A stretch of 64,000 nt of DNA from Dryococelus australis (GCA_029891345.1 CM056997.1:221216172-221280171); one strand, 5' to 3'; shown: positions 11,895 through 24,050, counted from the stretch's first letter. The notes: generated from the sequence alone by a model not told the origin. Program-made: numbers and translations.

Positions 11895-12050
11895 ACACAT
11901 TTGGAAGTGGTACAGTAGGGTAGTGGATATGGCTGATCATGAGAGCTTCAGCATGCTTTGCTTTATGGGCGGAGGTTCGAGCCCAACCACTTCCAAAAAC
12001 GTTTTTGTGTAAACAATATTTGTGTTCTGCGACAAAATAAATCGTGCCTA
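11895..12050 (+). mobile_element. SINE-2 copy (tRNA-derived)
   Basis: An A-box-like 'agggtagtggatatgg' (about 11917-11932) and B-box 'ggttcgagccc' (11974-11984) have tRNA-like spacing. The tail 'aaccacttccaaaaac' followed by 'gcgacaaaataaat' matches the reverse copy at 11047-11215. A weaker relative with 'gggcggaggttcaaacc' occurs near 13540. Confidence 0.65.
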
Positions 12051-12304
12051 ACTTACATCATATAGGAATGCTCTGTGCTTATTTATTAATAACAACTGTA
12101 CATAAGTAGATTTCTACTGCTTGAATTAGTAGATTTATTTTAACTAGTGATAGAATTAGTGATATTTTTTCAACTGAATGTCCGTCGCAGATATCCCGAA
12201 CGCCTCGAAAATATTATTAAAAGTATTTGTAACCATCGCCTAGTACATGTAAACTGTCTCAACGAAGTTGTGTGATTCTCCGCGAGGTGTAAGTTTGACT
12301 GAAC

Positions 12305-12400
12305 GTATCATTACTGCACCAGTTGGCCATATGAACTGCGTTCGGACATGTGGCGGGTAGTGTTCGATTCCCGTTGGAACGCAGCACGGATTTAAAACAT
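12305..12400 (+). mobile_element. possible tRNA-like SINE remnant
   Basis: An A-box-like 'accagttggccatatg' and a B-box 'tgttcgattccc' (about 12362-12373) are spaced as in a tRNA. It lacks the SINE-1 and SINE-2 tails. Confidence 0.4.
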
Positions 12401-14896
12401 ATGCTACAAGACGGTTCAGTTCCGTTAATTTGATGTTTTTCTGTAATTTGGTAACTGGGTCTCGAGACTTTTCTTTAAAGAGACAGGCTAATTAAATATA
12501 CGAAACAGCAAAACCAGCTTCATTCATGCACACAATGAGACTAGACTAGTGTTTAGGTTGAGCCCATCAAACTGTAGTGAACAGAACAATACTGAATTAT
12601 ATACTTTCAGGTATGTTGAGGTAAATTAGACAACTTACGTGGAGCTTAACTCAAGTAAACATCATCTTTTCTTTTAGTAACAGTGTCATTGAATAACGTT
12701 TTAATCAGAGTTCTGACAGGATAAAATTGCGGTAAGTTGAACATTGGGTTAGTTGGCAACACTGTAAACTGTCTGTGCAGCTGAAGAAGTAGGTTCGGCA
12801 TGAGTGTTAGTCTACTCTAGAGCAAGCATATATTCAACACTCCCACCATCTTAATTTACAAGCAATTTAACACTAACCGTCTTGTACATCACATCAACCT
12901 CAAGAAGCGGCAATATCTTTGATTGGCTGCCGATCATGCTGGAATGTATTTCTCTTCTCTGACTTGACCATATGGAATTTGGTTATTCGAGTTGTAAGAG
13001 TTTACAAATAAGGCACGTCAAATTTAAAATTATCCAATCAGGTGCGCGAAACAAACGCACACTAACTAGAATTCAATAAGTTACACAAAAGTTTTCACGG
13101 ACAAAATTGTTGTTTTCTGAAATTTGACTAATTAAATAATGAGAAAATGACAAATCCAGATAGAGTTGGCTCTAACGTTTTACTGTAAAATTAGAACACT
13201 GAATACAATGACAAATATGTAACTTAAAATAACAGTCTCATTCTGCAACGTTTCGATGCGTTGTAGAGTGGCGGCTACCAGCGAACAGCGATAATCTTGT
13301 CAACTAAAACCACAGTAGTTAACTTTTAAAGCATACAGTCTGAAATAAATTTAAAATATAATACATTTTAAAACTTGTAAAGACAGTCACGTGCACAGAA
13401 TATGAACATATTTCGAGATCATTAAGTATTTTCAAGTGACAAAATTTATTGCCGTTTGTCAGTATGTGTTTTAGATATAATAATAAAAATAGAAGAGCGT
13501 TTCATGTTGAGGTAAACTAGGAGCAAATTCTTTATTTTGGGCGGAGGTTCAAACCTTATCATATTTACATTTCTAATACGTAATATTTTTATTAATTTCT
13601 CATTGGGTTGCAATTCTTTAAAGCCTGGCTCTTACTTTTAATCAACTATAAATAATACTGTTTGAATTTGTCAATTTATTTTAACTGAAAAGTTATCAGT
13701 TTATTTTCTAGTGCAGATTCCGGATGGATCAGGTTCAACTGGCAGTCAGCAAATATTTACTGATTCCAATTGAAAGTCTATATTACAAGAATGTGACACA
13801 AAACTGTAAGACCCTTAATGACGTCAGGTCGCTGAAAGAACACAGACGACAAGTGCCACCCGCTGGATCAGTTATCCCCCTACTCACTTCCTGAAAACAT
13901 ATTGGCGACCAACAACATGATAGTGGGGCATATGGCGCAAACTTCTGGACCGTCAAGTTGGTCATGCGCCGTATGCCAGCTCTAACATAGTTTAGCGAAA
14001 TGACCCGGGTGAAAATTTTAATACCTTAAATATGAAAAAGAGCATTGAAATAATGGAGACAGGAAGATATGAAGGCATATATAGCCTGCAAGTGAGCATA
14101 TTAAAATTTATTCACATACGTGTAATCTAATACAGCGTCAAATCATACAACGCAGTCTGAAATAAGATAGCAAATAAAGACGTGTATCCAGACGCATTGC
14201 TGAAGCGATTTACGACTGTTTATCACTAAGTGCGGTGTTACAAGACGTGAACGTGAATTAAGAGAAATACGGACTTTTGCGGCGCATCATTCAGACTTAA
14301 TCAATTATATAGATTGCATAGCTTAACTAAGATATTTAAGTATTGTGAGTTCGTACATTTTGTGGCAGGTAAAAATACCGCAATATTACGCTTAACTTTA
14401 TCCGCATTTTGTGAAATGTAATAATACATCTGTACGTACATTTAACACTGCGAGTTCAGTTTGATATATGCCTTTCTTATATACATAATTTAATTTAAAA
14501 CAAGGAAACAACAACAAAGTCCACTGGCTTAGGTCAGCACGTGCTGTTTAAAAACTGAATTATGGGCGGTAAGTTCAAAATTTAAGTCTTTGCAGTATGT
14601 GATAAAAAAAAATATTGCAGTGCTAAACGAAATATTTTATAGGGATTTTAAGTCATGTCGTTTCACATAAATAACTATCGCATGGACTTTTCACAAGCAG
14701 CAATTCTACATGCATACGTCGTCTTTAAACATATATAAAAAACTGAGTGGATTATTATGGTCGTATCTGGAGGCCAAATAAAAAAATCCACAAAGTCATA
14801 GGGCAGCTAACTTAGAGTTGTATTATTTATAAAGTTGCGCCACATCCTGTTTTCTTCGTCTACACAAAGTGAAGACATGCAATACATCTTGAATGA
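12401..14896. other. AT-rich stretch with SINE-2-like remnants
   Basis: No gene is seen. 'gggcggaggttcaaacc' near 13540 and 'gggcggtaagttcaaaa' near 14564 look like decayed SINE-2 B-box regions. The frame open at 13783-13965 has no recognisable product. Confidence 0.4.
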
Positions 14897-15806
14897 AAAA
14901 TGGTTAACCTAACAAAGAGGCAACATGGTTAGTGACGTGACGTGGCCTGCCTGAAACTAACAAAAGACACCGCTTCCTGTGACGCCTACCGAGCTAACAA
15001 ATGGTTAACCTAACAAAGAGGCAACATAGTTAGTGACGTAACGTAGCCTGCCTGAAACTAACAAAAGACACCGCTTGCTGTGACGCCTACCGAGCTGACA
15101 AATGGTTAACCTAACAAAGAGGCAACATGGTTAGTGACGTGAAGTGGCCTGCCTGAAACTAACAAAAGACACCGCTTGCTGTGACGCCTACCGAGCTGAC
15201 AAATGGTTAACCTAACAAAGAGGCAACATGGTTAGTGACGTGACGTGGCCTGCCTGAAACTAACAAAAGACACCGCTTCCTGTGACGCCTACCGAGCTAA
15301 CAAATGGTTAACCTAACAAAGAGGCAACATGGTTAGTGACGTGACGTGGCCTGCCTGAAACTAACAAAAGACACCGCTTGCTGTGACGCCTACCGAGCTG
15401 ACAAATGGTTAACCTAACAAAGAGGCAACATGGTTAGTGACGTGACGTGGCCTGCCTGAAACTAACAAAAGACACCGCTTCCTGTGACGCCTACCGAGCT
15501 GACAAATGGTTAACCTAACAAAGAGGCAACATGGTTAGTGACGTGACGTGGCCTGCCTGAAACTAAAAAAAGACACCGCTTTCTGTGACGCCTACCGAGC
15601 TGACAAATGGTTAACCTAACAAAGAGGCAACATGGTTAGTGACGTGACGTGGCCTGCCTGAAACTAACAAAAGACACCGCTTCCTGTGACGCCTACCGAG
15701 CTGACAAATGGTTAACCTAACAAAGAGGCAACATAGTTAGTGACGTGACGTGGCCTGCCTGAAACTAACAAAAGACACCGCTTCCTGTGACGCCTACCGA
15801 GCTGAC
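14897..15806. repeat. TR2 tandem array, 101-bp unit x 9
   Basis: Unit starts ('atggttaacctaac') fall at 14900, 15001, 15102 and so on, giving a 101-bp period and nine units. Copies differ by only a few substitutions (for example 'cgcttcctg' versus 'cgcttgctg'), so the array is young or homogenised. Each unit holds 'ttaacctaac' and, in most copies, 'gtgacgtgacgtgg', a doubled half-CRE-like motif. Confidence 0.98.
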
Positions 15807-15959
15807 TAATCAAGTAACGAACGTTAGGTACCATCACACCATAGACCACTGTTGATCTGTATTATTATTCGGTGAAAGGTAACACGATTACAGAATACTT
15901 CGTTTAAGTTGTGGCATTAATATATTTACCAACATGTGCTTAGACACAACTCTGTACAC

Positions 15960-16620
15960 GGTCTAGTTGACGTTTCTGCTAAATGAAGTTCCTCGCTTTG
16001 ATTTGATAACGCGAAATGCGTTTACCACTGACCCACAGTTCCTTATTGTGGGTTTCATTGAAGATGTTCAGGTCACAAATGTGAAACCCTAGATAGAGAC
16101 CCGAGGATTTAGCGGGCTCATATCTATACAAGTTGGGATTCATACACATGTACGTTCGTGTTACGTTTTTAATTGGTCGACGTGTTGTTTGACATCTCCT
16201 AGAGATAAATGAGCCAATAACAAACATGCAATCAATTGTGCGCCCAACCACCGCCTTTTACTACCACAATAATCGGCCAATGAATGAAAGAGTATAAGAC
16301 TGTAAAGTATAGCCTGGAGGTCATCCAACTCGCTAATTTCTCGGGTCTCTAACCATAGAGTATGTAGAGAGTAAACTTGAGCAAGAACACGTGGTATTCG
16401 CGGAAATATTTTAGGGATAAATAATAGGGACACTCGCAGAGAGTTCAGGGCAAGAGATATTTTAATACCTTCCGGATCTTTCATCAGATTTACTTTGCTT
16501 ATTGGCCGCGTGTCTTTGTGACCTGTCCTTTAGTTTGGTGATTGGCCAATCAGAATTAGGTTAGCCCGGTACTGAACGACTCTGTTTGGCAGGTACGCTC
16601 CTAAGACGAGTGACAAATAA
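15960..16620 (+). repeat. possible diverged dispersed element
   Basis: The segment is richer in GC than its flanks and contains 'gagacccgaggatttagcgg', similar in position and wording to 'gagacccgtaaattttgcgg' at 55640, followed in both by 'attggt'-rich sequence. I take it to be a distant relative of the 55600-55930 element. No coding frame is recognised. Confidence 0.35.
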
Positions 16621-17986
16621 ATGACCCGACCACGATAGTGGCTCTTAATCAAAGTGTTCTTAAATACAACTACTCAGGAAATATTTCCGGAAAAATCTGG
16701 CGTTCCTGGTTATTAGTATAGGTATTTCTAAATATGTTTGCTTATCTCGACTTTCGCAACGTTCAGGCTGTCCTCCTCCTCGGGCCAACAAAACTTAGCT
16801 ATGTCTAAAAAATGACAGCAAAGCGACAACGCACCGCAATCGTGCGCGCTCAATTTAAGTGTTGCATGAGAACTGTTTATTAATAGGCATTACAGACACA
16901 CCTATTTTCTCTCTGGTTTTACATATACTCATTATAACGGAAATGTTATAATTTATAAATAAATAAAAGTTCATTTCAATTAAAAGTGAGAAACTTTTAT
17001 GTTAATAGAAGTATAAAACACTTGCGGCGATACATGAGGCAATTTTTCATTATCAACTTCTGCGCATGACGTACAACTACCCCACACCAACACGACTGCC
17101 ACGTCACATGGTCAACCGGGGTGAATGTGTTTGTTTGTATGTTCATTTTAAAAAAGCTCCGTGATCTATATGAATAAAGTGCGTTTAACATTTCTAATTT
17201 ATTAATATTTCATTACAAGATGATTGTAGGAAATATACAAATATCTCAAAGCACTGGTTAACGTCAATAGTGTTTTATCCTAAGGTGCTCTCCCCCTCTT
17301 TTATGGCAGTTGTTTTGGCGGGAGGTAGTGCAAAGTTGCGTCTTGAAAAACCGTTTCCCCCAGCTGGAGTGTGGTCTCTAGAGACCCTAACATTTTGCAT
17401 TATAAGACAGCATGAAGCTAGACTCCACATTCCCCTACACTCTCCAGCAGAGATCACTTGTCCATAGGCTGCATGACGCCACAAGCAGAACTCAATCTTT
17501 TGTTTAACAAGGCCGCACAGAGTGAAGTCACAAAAGTGTCGAATATTTATTATTTGTTCTGATTCTTGCAGGGCGTGTATGACGAGTGGAGGTCCAATGA
17601 CAACTGTGAAACTACCTCACACTTGTATGCCGTCAACCGTTGTACCTAATAATAACGTGAAATTGGGATCACTAGAAACCTGAAAAAGTCACATTATTGT
17701 TTAAGTAAGGACTGAACTCCAAGTTACTGTGCGTTAGATCAACTTTAGATATTGTCCATAAATATGGATGACACGCCTCGGAGCACTCTTGCGCGGTAGA
17801 GTGGCAAAACTTATTTGAGGAGATCAGGAGCAGATACGTGACGTTATGACAGTGGTGCATAGGACAATAAAACCACGAACTGTGGTCACTTGTTTATACG
17901 GCAGTGTAGGCTATAATGTGACGGAAAGGTAAGACAACACGAATGAATTGTACATGTTCTCTAGTGATCCTTGTACAGTAGGGAGG
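16621..17986. other. unannotated stretch with a family G fragment
   Basis: About 17378-17405 ('agagaccctaacattttgca') matches the family G start at 20295. Otherwise no gene or repeat is seen. Confidence 0.35.
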
Positions 17987-18015
17987 GCAGCAGGCAGGCA
18001 GGCAGGCAGGCAGGC
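17987..18015. repeat. (CAGG)n microsatellite
   Basis: Six to seven uninterrupted 'caggcagg' type tetranucleotide units, directly downstream (minus-strand sense) of the exon candidate ending at 18036. Confidence 0.9.
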
Positions 18016-18035
18016 ACGAGGGGCTGGTCACTCAC

Positions 18036-18069
18036 CGGTCAGCAAATCCACAGTGGCGGCGGTGTTCAT
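18036..18069 (-). CDS. candidate first coding exon (very short, unproven)
   Basis: On the minus strand an ATG at 18069 opens the frame MNTAATVDLLT plus one base. It then meets 'gaccg|gtgagtgacc', which fits the 5' splice donor consensus, so the exon would end at 18036 in phase 1. The base at -3 is G, acceptable for an insect start context. It lies at the edge of a CpG-rich block (18070-18420), as a first exon next to a promoter would. The downstream exon would be at lower coordinates, and I could not find one, which large introns would explain. No product is recognised. A chance donor is quite possible. Confidence 0.3.
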
Positions 18070-18420
18070 GACGCAGGAGAGAGAACACTGAGCACTCACA
18101 GAGGAGCGCGCACTAGGATGTACTTCCCACAGCGCGAGAGACAACACACGCAGCTCCGGCGATTCTCACGGAAAGCGCGCAGCATGCCTGCCTGGAGGGG
18201 GTACCACAGCCTTCCGCCATTGTTGTTAGTCCGCCGCCAGGCTCCCTGCCCCTAATTAAGGACGCTGTTCGCCCGATAACGCGCCAAGCTGCAATTAAAA
18301 TGCACGGAGACTGCGGTGAGAACACGGACTCGAGGTGAGAGAACCACCATTTGGGGGCGGGGGAAGTGAAACTGCGGAAGTTGCGTTCTTCAGGTCACCA
18401 GTTGGTGGATTGAGGGGGGG
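18070..18420 (-). promoter_or_regulatory. CpG-rich block, possible promoter or 5' UTR
   Basis: About 350 bp clearly richer in GC and CpG than its neighbours, with short homeodomain-like cores ('cctaattaagg' near 18251, 'gcaattaaaa' near 18291) and a G-run at 18413-18425. It lies just upstream, on the minus strand, of the candidate exon. No TATA box is evident. A repeat-derived GC patch is the alternative. Confidence 0.3.
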
Positions 18421-18699
18421 GGGGGATGCGGGGGGTAGCTAGGTTTTCAAACGGCACAACTCTCGAAGCCGTGTTTTCTTAGGCTTGCTAGATCTGTCAT
18501 GGCGGAAGGAGGGCTAATTGTACAACGCACAACTTTCAGGCCAAGCTACGGTCGCCTTGCTTATTTAGGACCCGCCCGCCTTCCTGGCCCAACTGTGCTG
18601 CAAAGTGTTTCTAAATACGTGCCCCCCCCCCCCTTCAGAAACCATTATACGAGCGTCCGATGTGTTGTTCTATGAAAGAACGCACACTTCATATTGGAC

Positions 18700-18990
18700 C
18701 TATTGATTGCACGGCTTTTTTTTTTACAGTTCTGCGTCTCAAAATATTCGGGTCAGATACATACGAAACTACTTGAGGGACTTGTTACAGACTTCCCACC
18801 TATAAAATGATAGGGTCACCCTTTCAAGTCCTATATGTTGACGGAGTACGACAACACTGGACGTCAGATGAGAGCCTTGCACGTAGCGACGATAGCGCAC
18901 TTCGTGTGCGTGGCAGTGTCGTCCTTATTGCTCCCTAGCTCTCTTCCTGGAGCGTGTTGAGCCGCCCGTCTACTTGCAGTCGGGAGCAAT
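18700..18990 (+). repeat. family B dispersed repeat
   Basis: Shared landmarks with 56225 and 59860: 'aatattcgggtcagatacat', 'acttgagggacttgtt', 'aaaatgatagggtcacc', then 'gagagccttgcacgtagcga' and 'gtggcagtgtcgtcctta'. No array follows this copy, unlike the ones at 56225 and 59840. Confidence 0.7.
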
Positions 18991-19475
18991 ATTCCGCTTC
19001 TGTTCAAAACTGCGATCACATGAATTGCATTTCGTGTGTTACTATAGATTTTTTTGGCTGGATGAGAAGTGATTTCCCCTTTTTACTGAGCTACTGATTA
19101 ACGGCGGGAAATTTTACACAGCCAACTATGGCGTACCATAATGAATCATGAATTTAACGAAGTTTCTGAGTTTTCAAACATGTATATAACGCCAAACATT
19201 CCCGCAAATAATCACTACTTCTAAGGTTTTGCTTAGAGGTACATGTTTTCTGCGAAGAGATTCCAAAATTAGTTGTATTTCAGAATACTAGTTCAGAACC
19301 AAGAACATGATTGTATGATTTTAACTGTCACGCTTCTTAGGTTTCTGCAAGCAAGTCACTGACGTATAACGTCGAAGTAACTAAATTCTTATTGGCCATG
19401 TCAAATAAGACATGTTTTCTCATACAGGCACGCGCCCAATAGCACAAGCAAAATTTGCAATTGAAACAACTCTAC
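18991..19475. other. unannotated stretch
   Basis: AT-rich, with no coding or repeat signal that I can support. Confidence 0.4.
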
Positions 19476-19903
19476 TATAGGCTGTTCACGATAAAGTAAG
19501 CACTTTTGAAATCAACCTTAGGAAAAAGTCACTGCCCATGCCTGCATATAATTCTACGGCCGCACTGAGTGATATGCGCCCAGAAAAGTTAGTAACGATA
19601 AATGGAAAGCAGTTCCATATCTTACTGTGGAATAGAAAGTGTTGGGTAACCATTTGTGATAATTTGCATTATTTATTTATCTTTCTCTTTCTTAATGCAT
19701 CAGTGTGTAAAAATTAGCAGATTTATAAAATGTTTACTTTTCTAATAATTTCACAGTGTCACTTGACCGACGCATAAATGAATGATGTGTTGAGGCCCAT
19801 AGTAATGTTAATTTTACAAATACGGAAGAACACATAACGTGCATACAAGTAGATCTTAAGCAGGTCTTTCAAAAGTGCTCATTTTACTGTGAACAACCTC
19901 TAT
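19476..19903. mobile_element. MITE, family M, with terminal inverted repeats
   Basis: The left end reads 'tataggctgttcacgataaa' then 'gtaagcacttttgaaa'. The right end 'ttcaaaagtgctcattttac' then 'tgtgaacaacctctata' is its inverse over about 35 bp with few mismatches. The roughly 425-bp body is AT-rich and non-coding. A terminal TA on both sides suggests a TA target duplication as in Tc1/mariner-type elements, which is an inference. Confidence 0.85.
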
Positions 19904-20284
19904 ATATGTATGTATATATAATGTAGTGGAGCAAATATAGGATTATCCACTTACTGAGACGTAATTTCTCATTATATTGACTCACAGTACAGTATAACAT
20001 AGAGACCATTCATCGCGCCAGGTTACTTAAGACTTCCCAATAAAACAGCAATTAAAATTTAACTTATTTAATATTTGAAAATGACGTGACTATGCACACA
20101 TAATGTTAAAGCCTAGCTTACGTGTAAATCTTTTCGCGAGAAACACGCGGCACTAGCTATGCTAAATATGAGAATTACTACCCTATGAGTTGTAACTGTG
20201 TAGTATAAAGTAGCATATTCCTATATATGTTTAAATAATAGTATTGGTACAGGTCATGTGACGATACGGGAAAGGAATATTTTA
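19904..20284. other. unannotated AT-rich stretch
   Basis: Contains a short (TATG/TATA) patch right after the MITE and nothing else notable. Confidence 0.4.
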
Positions 20285-20420
20285 TATTCTCAGTAGAGAC
20301 CCTACCATTTCGCGTTATAATTAAGTTCCAATGTAGACAACATAAAAGGATATGATGTGTGAGAGGTGTCATTGAACCTTCGCTCATCCGACAAGCCCTG
20401 CATGTCTCAAAACCAATAGT
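20285..20420 (+). repeat. family G dispersed fragment
   Basis: 'accctaccatttcgcgttat' and, about 70 bp on, 'cattgaaccttcgctcatcc' recur in the same order at 28495-28590 ('taccatctcgcgttatattg', 'cattaaaccttcgctcatct'). Confidence 0.55.
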
Positions 20421-20862
20421 GATTGTTGAGTATAGTACTTCACTAGCTCCAGTCCGATGTAAGAGGAGAATGAGTTCTGCCTGAGGCGGCAGTGAATGGA
20501 CCAGAAATCTCTGCTGCAGTGTGTAGAGGACTGCTGAGTCCGGCTTGGTAAATGTTCACAAATCAGTCGTCGTAGCGCGATGAAATTGGGCATGCTTGAT
20601 AATTATTATGCTTTTCTTTCAGCCCTGCAATGGTGGCGTGACTGAGACAGGTAGAGATTTTCTTTCAGGAACGTTGTGAATACAGTACCTATGACATTAC
20701 TGAAACAATGTTCACTGTGTGACTATTTCCAGAGGTTGGGACCTTTCCCAAGCGTCCCTCATGAGAAAGCTACATGTCCCGCCAGACGTCCTTGCGGGTT
20801 CATTCCCCTCGCAGTATGTCTCCGCGCCATCTAGCGCTTCGCTTCGACAAGGCACATTCTGC

Positions 20863-21104
20863 TATAGCACGTTCACTGTCAAGTGAGCACTTTTGAATAA
20901 CCTCTCATTCGGAATTATAGTGAGTAAATATTTTTATTTTAGCCTTAGACGTTAACTTCCGAGTCAAGTGGAATATAGGGCCTATACACTGTGTTTATTA
21001 CTTACATTGCAATATTTATTTTAAAAGGCGGTAAAATGATACAAATGGCTGAAATGAAAAATGACCTAAGGCTAAAAAGTGCTCACTTTACCGTGAATAG
21101 CCCA
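20863..21104. mobile_element. MITE, family M, short copy
   Basis: Left 'tatagcacgttcactgtcaa' then 'gtgagcacttttgaa'. Right 'aaaagtgctcactttaccgt' then 'gaatagccca' is its inverse. At about 240 bp it is shorter than the 19476 and 53366 copies, so it carries an internal deletion. Confidence 0.8.
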
Positions 21105-21159
21105 CATTCCCTGCTGTACTTTTTCTGTGCTTTAAAGATGCTGTAAAATCTACAATATA

Positions 21160-21443
21160 GTCTATTCGCGGTTTCTTCAAACCATTTTATCCAACATTTG
21201 AAAAATCATCCCATGTATGACGTATTTGGTTTTTTTCCTTAAATATTTGCTATTTCATGATCATTTTATAACTATTTTTATTAACTTGAATGAATCTTCA
21301 CTTTTGTTAAATTGAAGGTTTACTTATATACTTACTTATATTATGCTAATACCATCATATTTACTTAAACTTTAAATAGTAATATTTACTTTATATTTAA
21401 TATGAATAAAAACAGGGAGGATAGGTGTCTTGGTAATGCCTAG
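21160..21443 (+). repeat. family F dispersed repeat
   Basis: It starts 'tatagtctattcgcggtttc' and ends near 'aggtgtcttggtaatgccta'. The second copy at 52376-52615 starts 'ctagtctattcacggtttct' and ends 'aggtgtattggtaatggcta'. The left end resembles the family M terminus ('ttcacggta'), so it may be a relative. Confidence 0.6.
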
Positions 21444-21715
21444 GTCTTGAGAGCCGATGAGGGTGAGAGGGGTTGAGAATGGAGTAGCACCGGTATTAAA
21501 GAGCGGGGGGTAGTGAAGAGATTTGGGCTGCTATTAACAGCGGGATCTTGCGCGGGGGTAGGGGGGGGGGGGTATTGGGAGATCCCCGAGAAAACCCGCA
21601 GACTAGCGACATCGCTCGGCACGAATCCCACATGCGAGAATCCGAGAGTGACCCCGCCGGGAATGGAGCCTGGTTCGCCTAGAGTAGTCTAGCCACAACA
21701 TCACCGCGGCCCCGC
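21444..21715 (-). mobile_element. SINE-1 copy
   Basis: Reverse-oriented. Reading on the minus strand: 'ggggccgcggtgatgttgtg' (A-box region), 'ccaggctccattcccggcgg' (decayed B-box), 'gcgggttttctcggggatct', and the 3' end 'ggctctcaagacc'. An expanded G/C run at 21557-21572 interrupts the body. The family F copy ends where this SINE begins. Confidence 0.82.
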
Positions 21716-22299
21716 GTGGCTGCCTAGCGCCGAACCGACCAACCGGACAGCGTTTCACGTGTTGAATTATTCTAGGCGTGTCTTACCTTCTTTTTACGAT
21801 ATTACTTCCAAAAAAAACACTGTTCATTATTTCGCGGGCTACAATGCTACACAATATTTCTGTAACATTTTTAATGCTCCGAAAATTGCGGGTAAATTAA
21901 GATTTATAGACTCAATAATAAACTCTGATTAATTTACTTCTATTTTCTCTCTTGTAGCGTAATTATTCTCTTCAATAGACATACGAGACAAGTCTAAAAT
22001 ATTTTTACTGTTATTTTGCTTGGCCGGTCCCACACTAGGAAATGCCTTATATAGCATTATTAACATTTTTGCACCCAAGTATTTTACTGTGTACGGAAGA
22101 TACTGGAACATGTTCTACAATGTGACTTAATTATAGCTGCGTAATGCTTTGCATGTTTTTACATATTTGTTGGCGACAGCTATCCTTAGGTCGCCATTCA
22201 TTTTATTTTTTATTTCTGTTATTTATATCATTTTCTGTTTTTTCTGTGGCATATAACAACATTCGCAATTGCTAGAGACTTCCAAATACGCGTAATCTA
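21716..22299. other. unannotated AT-rich stretch
   Basis: No supported feature. Confidence 0.4.
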
Positions 22300-22560
22300 T
22301 CGGTGACAGGGTGGACTCCCCTGCCTTATGAACAAGTGACCACAGTTCGTGATTTATTTGACCTTTGCACTGTAACTAACTTCACGTATCGCCTAGGTCT
22401 CCTCAAAAGAGATTGGCCACTACACGGTGAGATGATATTATTGGTTCAAGAGTTCTCTGAAGCGTGCGCAACATCATTTTGGCCAAAGTTGGCCAAACCC
22501 ACAATAACTTGGAGTTCAGGCTGTCCTTAAATAATAACGCAAATTTTGCAAGTTACTAGC
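22300..22560 (+). repeat. possible dispersed element, family D-like
   Basis: Contains 'attggccac', 'ttattggttc' and the end segment 'gttcaggctgtccttaaata', which resembles the family D end ('tctagcctgtcctacaatga' at 25930). Weak similarity only. The frame open through 22303-22530 is not recognisable. Confidence 0.3.
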
Positions 22561-23272
22561 AATTGTGTACACCCAAAACAATATTCCATACTACCATACA
22601 TTACGTTTCACGTGATTGATGCATAAGTAAATATTACAATCGGGGATGACGACAAATTATTTTGCAATTTGTGTAAATTTACGACAATTTTATAACAGTT
22701 TATATAGAGGAAATGATTCATCGCGGAGAACGTTGACTATTTGCTAGGATTCAACATACTGTACATAGTGAGGCGCCCTTCCACCCCGCAGGCGTGTCAA
22801 TCTCTATCTCACTCCACAACACACTAATATTACCTAAACTACCCCTACGAGGCAGAAAGCGATCTTATAAATATATACAATCGAAATAATATTATTCATG
22901 TTACAGCAATACAAGTCTTTCGTAAATCGGGGGGTCATTTGCAAATAAAGTCTCTCTACTCTTATGTTCCAAGGTCTTTGATTCACTATTTATTTTGCAC
23001 AAAAACGACTGTTTACAGACATTGATTCTGCTCATAATAACACACAATAAAATATATTGAAATGTTTCGCACTTAATTCACATGTAGCGTGGGCAGATCC
23101 CTTAATTGAGTTCAATGTCTTTGCCCTACGCTGTAACTTTCAATAACTGCTGCTCATAAAATTTAATATTAAAGCCACGAACGAGAATCGTTTCCACGGC
23201 ACTTCAAAAATGTTTCAAAAGAGGGTCGACGGACTACGCAGGTACAAGCTGATGACGGCGTTTATGCATTAC
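22561..23272. other. unannotated stretch
   Basis: AT-rich and without a supported feature. Confidence 0.4.
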
Positions 23273-23305
23273 TCATACCTTAAGTTTGGCATTCATTCTG
23301 AATAC

Positions 23306-23476
23306 CTTACAGCTGATCGTCAGGCCATATCGGGGAACGGCCTTGCCGCCCAGTGTCAGCTCGCTGTGGACTCCGGCCCGCTCGACGTCGGCAAAAGGAT
23401 AACAGCTGACGGGTCGTTGACCTCGGGGCCTCCACGCAAGCATGCGCGGATTTCTTGCACTCGCTAGCACTGACAC
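23306..23476 (-). CDS. candidate internal exon (unproven)
   Basis: A GC-rich segment of about 170 bp in AT-rich surroundings is fully open on the minus strand. It includes the protein-like stretch ELTLGGKAVPRYGLTISCK and ends at 'agctgtaag|gtattcag', a usable donor. The upstream boundary is unclear; 'gtccacag' near 23370 is one possible acceptor. The plus strand is also open across it, which weakens the case. No domain is recognised. Confidence 0.25.
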
Positions 23477-24050
23477 ACTCGGGAATATTCTGCGTGTTTA
23501 GCCGATACGCAAAAGTACGGGTATGCTTCCAGCACTAAGAAACCATCTGAAAAGTCGTTCGCAATGAAGCCTGCGTAAGATAAGTTGCAGATAAATGCTT
23601 AAAGTTACTTTTCTAGGCTCCAAGGAAATATTGCAAAAAACACGGGCCACTGACGTACATCACTGTTACTCCACCTACAATTTAATATGCTCGTCCTCCA
23701 GCCTTGTAAAACGGCCAGTTAAACCAGCGTGACAAAATACTATTTCACGAGCCATCAGTCACAAGTCGCGGTAACTTGTATTAAAGTGAATACTACTCGT
23801 ACACACAGCTTTTTCACACATAGTACGTCAACATTAAGTTTACGTCTGTGTGATACTTGGTCCATATTTCAAGGGCAAGGAGTTGCGTGCTACAGGCCAA
23901 CATAGCAACATTGTTTCTACGTTCATGTCCGGAATGTTCGACCAATATTCTTTAAACAGTTAATTTGTTTGCTCCTGAAAACATTACGGCGACGTTAACT
24001 TGCTCGCATAACACACAGCACATCGCGACCGGGAAGAAATTACATAGCAG
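23477..24050. other. unannotated stretch
   Basis: No supported feature. Confidence 0.4.
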
